A stretch of DNA of 64,000 nt from Sorghum bicolor (Eukaryota; Streptophyta; Magnoliopsida; Poales; Poaceae): the NCBI RefSeq assembly GCF_000003195.3, contig NC_012871.2:49592345-49656344 (forward strand), in the 5' to 3' direction. Numbering within the stretch: position 1 is the stretch's first letter; every line of letters begins with the position of its first letter. The notes beneath the pieces are model-generated. The model saw nothing but the letters and a program-made list of their open reading frames with translations. It was not told where the DNA came from and searched no databases. The position numbers were made by a program, and so were the translations under genes. This document shows, piece by piece, positions 56,672 through 64,000 of the stretch.

Positions 56672-57669
56672 TCTCTACTATAATTGAAATCTTCTCCAGG
56701 CCAATCCCACCTGCAAGATCAACGACTCACAGTATTTATCCTACAAATTTAATGACTCAGATTAGAAGTATGATCACGACTTTACACACCCTCAGCCTCG
56801 CGTCAATCACACATCACACAAATTCACCACGCGTGCGGCTCCGTCGCCCGCCTCGAGCGCGGCCGCCGCTGCCGCCCCGNNNNNNNNNNNNNNNNNNNNN
56901 NNNNNNNNNNNNNNNNNNNNNNNNNNNNNNNNNNNNNNNNNNNNNNNNNNNNNNNNNNNNNNNNNNNNNNNNNNNNNNNNNNNNNNNNNNNNNNNNNNNN
57001 NNNNNNNNNNNNNNNNNNNNNNNNNNNNNNNNNNNNNNNNNNNNNNNNNNNNNNNNNNNNNNNNNNNNNNNNNNNNNNNNNNNNGGCGCGCTGCCCGACC
57101 ATCGCCTGCCACCCGCCGCCCGGCGTGCTCCCGCCGCGAGCACGACGCCCATCGCGAGCGCGGCCGCAGCTCACCCGGCTGCCGCTGCTCGGCCACCACC
57201 CGCCGCCCGGTGCGCCTCCCGCCGCGAGCGTGGCCGCAGCTCACCCGGCAGCCGCTGCTCGGCCACCGCCCGCTGCCCGGCGCGCCGCCGGCCACAAGCG
57301 CGACGCCCGAGGCCGGTGCCAGAGCCGCGAGACCATCGCCGTGCTCCGTCGTCCGTCGTCATAGACGGAGAGAAGGGCATCCATGCAAATAGAAACTTTT
57401 TACCGTGTTCATTTTGTAAAACTGCTAGAGAGAAGAAGTTTCTGATTTGGGTTTGATTAGTTACGAGAAAGTTTTGTGTTCACTTTGCAAATAGCCCCAG
57501 GGAAAAAAACCACATTTATGGTGATTTTACCAAGTTAGAATACTAAATTGTTGGAGAGAAATCTTTTTTGACTTGCCAATGGGCCGTTAAATCTGTAGGA
57601 TATGTGTTGTGAGTCGTTGATCTTGCAGGTGAAATATGCCTGGAGAAGATTTCAATTATAGTAGAGATA
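56672..57669. repeat. 88-bp inverted repeats enclosing a GC-rich block
   Basis: 56672-56760 is the inverse complement of 57584-57669 with scattered differences (shared: CTACTATAATTGAAATCTTC, CTGCAAGATCAACGACTCAC). The arms enclose GC-rich sequence and the N gap. The unit could be two head-to-head Helitron 5' ends or a Mutator-like/Pack-MULE element with short TIRs; no convincing target duplication flanks it. Confidence 0.6.
56880..57084. other. Assembly gap (N run, 205 bases)
   Basis: Unknown bases. The flanks are GC-rich and repetitive, with a unit of about 70 bp (GGCCGCAGCTCACCCGGC...GCTGCTCGGCCACC) repeated at 57153-57300, which probably caused the gap. Frames crossing it are not meaningful. 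Confidence 0.99.
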
Positions 57670-58877
57670 AAATAGCGACTTGATAAAACTAATGATTGCC
57701 AAATAAATCTTCTTATCATAGCAGTAAAGGCGGTGGCTGCTGCTTTCTTGACCATGGTGGCATAGCAAGCGGATCCCATATCAACTTGAGAAGATTCCTA
57801 TTTTTTTTCCATGCTGCATTTGATTGTTCCATCTATTTTATCTTCTATAGTTCCTGCTTCAGATTAGTAAAGAAGTAATATCCTGTCAATAGCTTTAGTA
57901 TTTGCATGAGTTTGTTCATGCAATATGTTATTTCACTTGAATAATAGAACCAGTTTGATGTGAGAATAGATGAGGCTCATTAGCTTTTTCAGTCTAATTC
58001 ACCAGATTGTCAGATCAATTTATGAAGACTTAGAATAGTCTCAGTTTGAGTATTTGTGCAAAACAATTATACAAATTGCTTATAGTCAAATATTCTATTT
58101 GGTGATTGTTAAGTTTGACATGGTAAATGTGTTTCTGAATTACAAAAGTTGGTGCTAATTTGGTTTCAATATTCCCTTAATTTGTGGTTTTGCTCCTGGT
58201 TCAGTATTCAAGACTTAAAATTTCTTAGAACTTTGATGAACTTGGCAGATAGTCCTACCAGCGTGAGCATCAGCCAAAAATGGAGAGAATATAATGTTAC
58301 ACACTAGAATGCCAACTTTATATGCACCTTTAATTCGTGATGGGAGAATAAATAAATTCTATTTGTATGTTCTTTTATCTGGAGCAGTTTTGTATAATGA
58401 TCTAGACCATCTGAAACTTTTGAACAGGAGTATTTTAATTTCCCTTTAGCCTTGTGTATAATTTAGTGTTTGCTTGTCTTCTTAGCATTGCGTGATAGAC
58501 TGAAGTAGGTGCCTGATTTTGTCAGACATTTTTTGTTTTAATATTCCTTTAATCGATCTCTACAATTTTTGTTTTTCTTGCTTGTTTGTCCAGTAAGACA
58601 GGTATATGCCTACACTAACTACAATCAAGTATCTCATTTTTATGGACTTGTTACCAAGGTTACAAAACAAATGATGGGCATTTGTAAATCATCTGTGTTT
58701 CTCAACTTTTCTACATAGCATTTGTTAAAACCAAATATATGTTGCTAAATGAAGTACCGTAATTTTCATATAGTCCTTTTTTTTAGTGGGTTAGGTTTGT
58801 TTTTTAGTTTTATGATTTATTTTAGTTTTGTAATTTTTTTTTCTAAATATTATGGTAGCGTTAGCACGGGCAACTAG

Positions 58878-59681
58878 TCAGTTTTAGGAGCACTTAGCTA
58901 TCGCTCTAATCGGAGATTTATTTCATTGTATGGTATCTTATCTATAACATGTACCTTCAGGCTTCAACATGAACCTAGTTCTTATGCGTGCTGATCAACC
59001 CCGGGAGCAGGCTAGCTAATACCATCAGCCGATCAGCATAGAGCTCTCGAGCAAACCTCTCAAACTATTTTTTTATTACAGTAGCATTAAATAAAAATAA
59101 AAAACATAATAAATCTTCTTAATTTCGATTATAATAGCTCTGAAGAAAAAAGAAGAAGAAATAGCAGCATCAAGACCTTTTGTTGCGAGATTAGGATTCG
59201 AAGGGGCTATGAGGAGCTTCTGTTCTTGAGATCAGGATTTGAGGGCGAGATGAGGAGCTTCTCGATTTGTTGGCGAGAACAGGTTCGAAGGTTGCGTATA
59301 CACGATATCCCAACGGCACATTTTATAAATATAGGAAAACATTGAAGAAGTATGTGTCGAACGTGGAGTTCATGTCCAACTTACCATGGATTTTTTTTCC
59401 TGATCCGACCCGGTGTCTTTAATTTGTTCTATTGGATACCGATTTCCCCTTTCCTTTGACTTTGATTGAATTCCATTTTCTTTTCACGAGATCCGAGCTG
59501 GTGTCTTCGTACACTTGGATTCCGATTCCGATTCACTAACCATATGATGAAGGGCCCACCACGGGAAGAACATGGCGCGTGGACAGCAGTTGCGCTGCCG
59601 TGAGAGACCGCAGTCGCACGCCGGGGTCGCACGCACGCTGCATAGAGCGCGACAATGGCTGTGGGGCGTAGGCGTATCGTA
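58878..59681. other. Unassigned sequence right of the Helitron
   Basis: No gene recognised. Contains a short duplicated text AGGATTYGAAGGGG / AGGATTTGAGGG...GAGGAGCTTCT near 59190-59260. Confidence 0.35.
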
Positions 59682-60707
59682 CTATTATATGACTCCAATC
59701 GTGTGCCTTCGCTATTCTATGACTCCTAACGTTGTCTTCGCTAAAATATGACTTCAAACATGTGGACTTCGTAATACATATGATTTTGATTCTTTTCATC
59801 TATTTTGAAGTTCCAAATATATGTATTTTGTATTAAAGACCGTATTGCCCTTCTGGTATTTTGATACGCATCGATTCATCTCTCCGACGTTTTCTATCAT
59901 AAGTCTCGACGCCGACGCTTCGTCTCTCCCTTGACATGCCGCCACCCATCTCCCCTCCCTACGCAGCCAACTGGCCATGGATGGAGGAGAGCCACCCCCT
60001 GAAGATGTTGACAAAGGACCAATCACCATGGACGCTGAGAGAAGTGAACTAGAGACGTCAGGTGCCCTAGCCCTAAACCTTGTTTAGTTCCAAAAATTTT
60101 TGCAAAATATGAATAGTAACACTTTTGTTTGTATTTGACAAATATTATCCAATTATAGACTAACTAGGCTCAAAAGATTCGTCTCGTCAATTCCAACCAA
60201 ACTGTGCAATTAGTTTTTATTTTCATCTATATTTGATACTTCATGCATACGTCTAAAGATTCGATGTGACAGGGAATCTGAAATTTTTTGCAAAATTTTT
60301 TAGGAACTAAACAAGGCCCTAACCCTAGACCGGGCGGCGGCCACTGGTGGCCTGGGCAAGGCCGCTGGTGGGCTGGCCAAGCAGCCAAAGCAAGGCCACG
60401 GCAAGCCAAGGCCACGGCCAGTAGAGCCAAGGCCATGGCCAGCAGCGAGCCTTGGAGGCCACGGCCAGCAGCCAAGGCATAAGCCACGACCAGCAGCCGG
60501 CAGGGACCAGGCAACAGCGACGTTTTTTTAAAGACTCAAGGGCAAAAGAGCCATTTTATAAACAAATACATGTATTTAGATGAGAAAATAGATTAAAAGA
60601 ATCAAAATCATATGTATTACGAAGTCCACATGTTTGGATACATTTTAACGAAGACAACGTTAGGAGTCATAGAATTGCGAAGCCACATGATTAGAGTCAT
60701 ATAATAG
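59682..60707. mobile_element. TIR element, about 1 kb, with 120-bp inverted ends
   Basis: The left arm (59682-59805) and right arm (60588-60707) are inverted copies: CTATTATATGACTCC, GACTCCTAACGTTGTCTTCG and ACATGTGGACTTCGTAATAC recur inverted. The interior has a GC-rich stretch of GGCCACGGCCAGCAGCC repeats (60330-60500) and a MITE (60078-60316). Long arms and no transposase suggest a non-autonomous Mutator-like element. Target duplication not identified. Confidence 0.7.
60078..60316. mobile_element. GGCCTTGTTTAGTT-type MITE, third copy
   Basis: Starts CCTTGTTTAGTTCCAAAAAT and ends TTTTAGGAACTAAACAAGG with interior markers AGATTCGTCTCGTCAATT and GATTCGATGTGACAGG. It is inserted in the TIR element and is the best-preserved of the three copies. 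Confidence 0.85.
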
Positions 60708-61234
60708 CAACTATCTCAGGCGTAGCAGGGGTGCAGTCCAAAAGCGTCGACCGCGGTGTTTTTTTCTTAGATTAAGTCTATATTTGGCCCCTCAACTATT
60801 GGCCAAGTTTAATTTTAGCCCCCAACTCTGAAACCGTGTAAACATGACGTCTCATCTATCGCACTAGTCCAGCTTTAGCCCCTGAGTCCGGTTTTGGGCA
60901 GTGGACCCTGGTTTTGCCTACCAAGGTGGCATCTTTGAACATGGTGGACGCCACATAGGATTAGAGCATTGGTTAAACAGGCCGGCCCACGCCAGCCCAT
61001 GTCTCACGTGACCGAAACCCTAACCCCGTTCCCCTCCACTCGCCCGCCGTTTTCTCTGCGTCGCCGTCGTCGTGGGTGATTCCCCCGCTAAGGTCTCCCC
61101 TGCGTCAGCCCTCGTCACCGAATGCATTGAAACAACAGGTATTACTAAATCCCATTGAGTTGCTTGGTAGATTAGTGGATATCCTAGATTAGTTCATGAT
61201 CTGTATCATGAGCTTGTAATTTTCGGTTGTAGGA

Positions 61235-63128
61235 ATGGATCCTTTGGAATTTCTTGCTGTTAGATTTCACTTCGATGGTCAATTTTACAATGATGGGAGG
61301 AGGTTGCATTACATTGGGGGCAAAGAGGAGTTGTCATTTGTGGAGATTGACAAGATGTCATTGCTCGAAATACAGGGCCATCTTAAAGACCATTACAATT
61401 GTAGTGACCCTGTTACACTGCACTGGTTGTTTCCTAGGAAAATGTTATCAAATGGGCTCAGAGTGTTGATGGATGACAAGGCAATCATGGATATGTGTCA
61501 GGCTATTACTGATGGAGGGGCTGCTGATATATTTGTTGAGCATGTTGTTGTAGATCATGCTGAGCAATCTGTCAACTTAGAAAAACTTTCTGGGTATATT
61601 TCTTCTCCTAAGAAGATTGAGAAAGAAGTAGCTCAATTTAGTAAGTACATTGATTGGATTAGAGACAGTGATGATGGTAATGAGGTTGTCAAGGCAAAAA
61701 AGTCATTGATGCAAGAAGTGTCAGTTAATGGCTCAGCTCCAGTGGAGGAAGGGTACAATTCAGATAGTGATGATAGTGACCAGTCTTACTTGCCTGGTGA
61801 TGATGAGAGCAGTGAAGATGATGAAGAGGCAGGCCAAATCAGAGCAGATTTGAAAGAGCTAAAGAAGAAATTGAGTGACAGAGGAATGGTGGTGGTAGAT
61901 GATCAAGGGCATGAAGTCAATGTGGGAAACTTGATGCCATCCAATCCATTTGCTGAGGGGGTTGTAGTTGAGTCTGACTCAATAGAAGTGGACACAGATG
62001 AAGATGCAGACTCATATGATGAAGAGGAGGGTGAGGTGATAAGGAAGAAGAGGGAATTTCCCAGGTTTGATGGTAGTGCTCCTGTGCCAACTTTCAGTCT
62101 TGGCATGTCATTTCCTGACAAAGCTACATTCAAGGAGGCTGTCATCAAATATGGTTTGGCAGCAAGGAAAGTGATAAAGTTTGTCAACTTGGAGGAAATG
62201 ACATGTTCATGTAGGTTCTGGCAGTTGTCTAGTCTGCCCTACCCTCACACAATTTCTTGCATCTATGTAGCATCCAAGGCTGTGGAGGATTATGTAGCCA
62301 AGTGCTATTTTGTTGAGGAGTACAATAAGACATATGCCCACTGTCTTCAACCTGTTGAAGGCAGGGCATTCTGGCCAGTATCAGACAGGGCTAAGCCTTT
62401 GCCACCAAAGTATGTTAGAATGCTAGGAAGGCCAAAGAAGGAGAGGAAAAGGCATGATGGGGAGAAAAAAAGTCAAGTTGTGGTAAGCTATCCAAACATG
62501 GTACAGTTGTGAGGTGCAGAGTTTGCAAAGGGATTGGACACAACAGGACAACTTGCAGCAAGAGGACAGGAAGTGGAGGTAGTGCCACTGGAGCTAGTGT
62601 CAGTGGTGGAGGCCAAGGACCTAGTGGCAGTGCTAGGGGATCTCATCATGCAAGAGGACCTACTACCAGTGGAGCTAGAGGAAATGACACTCATTCAACT
62701 AGAGCAAGTGCTGGTAATTCCAAGAGGAAGGCAACACCTTCTTCTACATCAGTGTCTATCAAAAGGCATTGCTCCCAGTTGTCTGTTGATTGCAATGTAA
62801 GTAAAGTGAGTATAATTTTGTATGTAACACTATAGTTCCAAATGAGTAACAATCTATGTGTACTCTGCAGACTGGGAACAATTCCATGTCTTCATCAGCT
62901 AAGATGACCACAAGACTAAAGCAAGGAGGTCAAGCTAAGGTGACTTTAGAGGCCACTGCACCTGGTATGGCTGGAAGACATTCAAAGGAAATTGTGCAAC
63001 TTTCTGGGCCATCGAGCTCAAAGGTTGAGGTCTCAGCTATAGGAGCATCCAGGAAAAAAAGTGCAAGGATAACACCCAGAGGATCAGGCACAACACCTAC
63101 CTTACTGCTGCAAGGAGCAATACCTTGA
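61235..63128 (+). pseudogene. mudrA-like transposase gene with catalytic domain deleted
   Basis: A leader intron (about 61139-61232, GT...GTAG) precedes the ATG. Residues 5-105 resemble the PB1-like N-terminal domain of plant MULE transposases, 165-265 are acidic, and 287-318 start the MuDR domain (FPDKATFKEAVIKYGLAARKVIKFVN). At residue 318 (near 62188) the text jumps directly to the SWIM zinc finger (CSCRFWQLSSLPYPHTISC), so the DDE catalytic core is deleted in frame. The SWIM finger's third ligand, normally Cys in LPCPH, is Tyr336. An A7 run at 62465-62471 marks a one-base frameshift; after it the other frame resumes as SKHGTVVRC and the knuckle CRVCKGIGHNRTTC. An intron (62797-62870) leads to a basic C-terminal exon ending at 63128. 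It cannot transpose DNA; DNA binding is possible. Confidence 0.8.
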
Positions 63129-63507
63129 AGAATAAGCCATTTATGTCATTGTCATGTCATAAGGAAACTATGTTTTCTTCTAGAACAATTTGTCATTTGT
63201 GTGGTGAACCATGTCATGTTGTGCTAAAACAATTTGTCATTTGTATGGTGAACCATGTGATGCTGTGAACCATGTCATGTTGTGCTAAAACAATTTGTCA
63301 TTTATGTGGTGATTCCAATGTCTATGAATTTAGTCATGAGCATTGCAAGTATAGATTCAACGGCCACAAACTAGGATAATTCTCATAGCCAAATAAGGCA
63401 TACAGTACACAATCCTGCGCACTAGAACTAAGCTATTACATTCAACGACCACACACAGGAACTAGATACATACTAAGTACTAAGCTTCCAAAAAACAGAA
63501 ACTAATC
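63129..63507. other. Intergenic region between convergent MULE genes, with tandem repeats
   Basis: 63183-63313 holds about three imperfect copies of AACAATTTGTCATTTGTGTG and GTGAACCATGTCATGTTGTG. The rest should contain the two facing 3' UTRs. No further frame is supported. Confidence 0.6.
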
Positions 63508-63908
63508 CTACGCACACAACAGACCAAACAACAGGAACTTCCTCTCCTTCTGTAGCTTCACAATCCTGGCTTCCAACTGAGCCCTTGCCTCCAATACACC
63601 CACCATCTAACCTTGCATAGTGGCGACATCCCTCCTATCTTCATTGAAATTGATAGCGGCTTCCAACTGACCCTGCAACCTTTGATTCTCCCTCCTAGCA
63701 GCTTCCAACTGACCCTGCAGCCTCTGATTCTCCACGGTAGCAACATCCAAAGCTCTTGCATGAAGAGTTCGGGCCTCTTCAAGTCCCCATCGGCTGCAAG
63801 AGTTTCACGCTTCCAGTACTTGACTGCATCGCGCAAATCAAGCAACAACTGCTTCATGAACCCTATGGTTGGCTCATACACCCAGTGGTAAAACTCACAA
63901 CCACCCTT
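63508..63908 (-). pseudogene. GRF-type zinc-finger / coiled-coil protein, last exon, broken
   Basis: After a TGCGTAG acceptor the minus-strand exon starts KGGCEFYHWVYEPTIGF, matching the end of a GRF-type zinc finger (final Cys, then F-x-W). It continues through LLLDLRDAVKYWKRETLAADGDLK. A one-base loss near 63779 shifts the frame; the other frame gives a coiled coil with two 14-residue repeats (ENQRLQGQLEAARR, ENQRLQGQLEAAIN). An in-frame TAG at 63607-63609 follows, then LEARIVKLQKERKF before the stop at 63508. Such GRF/coiled-coil genes often accompany MULE transposases in grasses, by my recollection. The 5' exon with the rest of the finger is outside the window. Confidence 0.65.
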
Positions 63909-64000
63909 CTACGCAGAAAAACGAAATCTAAGACCCATTGACTCAAAGGGTCCAACATAAAGTGAATCGAAGACAAATATCCAAGACAAATGGACCTAAA
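63909..64000 (-). other. Intron of the GRF-type gene (partial)
   Basis: Sequence upstream of the splice acceptor of the preceding feature. It runs to the window edge and no exon is visible in it. Confidence 0.4.

Larger units (their letters stand above)
56672..58877 (+). mobile_element. Helitron, about 2.2 kb including an assembly gap
   Basis: The 5' end reads A|TCTCTACTATAATTGAAATC, matching the grass Helitron 5' type TCTCTACTATAATT. The 3' end reads GTAGCGTTAGCACGGGCAACTAG|T, a Helitron-type end with CTAG before T. The interior has a GC-rich, tandemly repeated block around the gap, then AT-rich non-coding sequence (57670-58860) in which I see no gene. An inverted copy of the 5' terminal 88 bp at 57584-57669 is unusual. 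Confidence 0.55.
60760..64000. mobile_element. Mutator-like element (MULE), right end outside the window
   Basis: Defined by the mudrA-like gene and its convergent partner. The leader (from about 60768) has GGCCCCTCAACTATTGGCCAAG and TTTAGCCCCCAACTCTGAAACC, text that is common at MULE ends in grasses. The terminal inverted repeat on the right is not in the window. Confidence 0.6.

Noticed and set aside
56752..57456. 234-residue frame crossing the N gap
   Set aside because: The middle is unknown sequence and the rest is low-complexity GC repeat; it cannot be supported.
63183..63313. Possible regulatory tandem array
   Set aside because: Three imperfect copies between convergent genes look like simple tandem duplication; no binding motif is recognised.

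Overview
The window is plant nuclear DNA from a grass. It most likely comes from the sorghum/sugarcane tribe (Andropogoneae), because one MITE family that I associate with those genomes occurs three times. The only intact cellular gene I recognise is a seven-exon plastid indole-3-glycerol phosphate synthase (IGPS) on the minus strand at 35206-38475. Almost everything else is transposable-element sequence, much of it nested. A 205-base run of N marks an assembly gap at 56880-57084. I see no rRNA, tRNA gene, CRISPR array or organelle DNA.

Region 1-23927 is a three-layer stack of LTR retrotransposons, resolved by target-site duplications (TSDs). The oldest layer, element A, is an Athila-like Ty3/gypsy element on the minus strand: its 5' LTR is 22355-23927 and its 3' LTR lies left of the window. 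It encodes gag and two tandem aspartic-protease domains, and no reverse transcriptase or integrase is visible. Element B (12363-22175, plus strand, Ty1/copia, TSD GATGT) cut A a few codons after the gag start. Element C (2296-10431, minus strand, TSD ACGAT) cut A between its two protease domains. C is a close relative of A with nearly identical LTRs. It carries an intact, unrecognised 308-codon ORF where gag should be. A itself inserted into a Helitron Rep/helicase gene fragment, seen at 23933-24366.

Region 25755-33543 is a complete non-autonomous gypsy element E (TSD ATGTG), with 2.5-kb GC-rich LTRs and only gag and protease. From 33.5 to 46 kb lies the IGPS gene, four of whose six introns carry different TE insertions. 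Around it are a 5'-truncated LINE, a solo LTR with TSD AGCAC, and a diverged duplicated block whose copies lie near 34 kb and 44-46 kb.

From 46 to 59 kb there are two Helitrons recognised by their termini (46109-50926 minus; 56672-58877 plus). Between them are a lone copia LTR (D) and a broken hAT transposase gene inserted just behind D's primer-binding site. From 59.7 kb to the end come a TIR element and a Mutator-like element (MULE). The MULE has an internally deleted mudrA-like gene facing a convergent, broken GRF-type zinc-finger/coiled-coil gene.

The most interesting signals are the Athila-like family with duplicated protease and no polymerase, whose derivative C still moved recently with an orphan ORF; the convergent two-gene MULE; the fast-changing palindrome arrays at fixed places in copia LTRs; and the hairpin-rich insertion in the last IGPS intron. 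All TE family assignments rest on motifs and termini read by eye.
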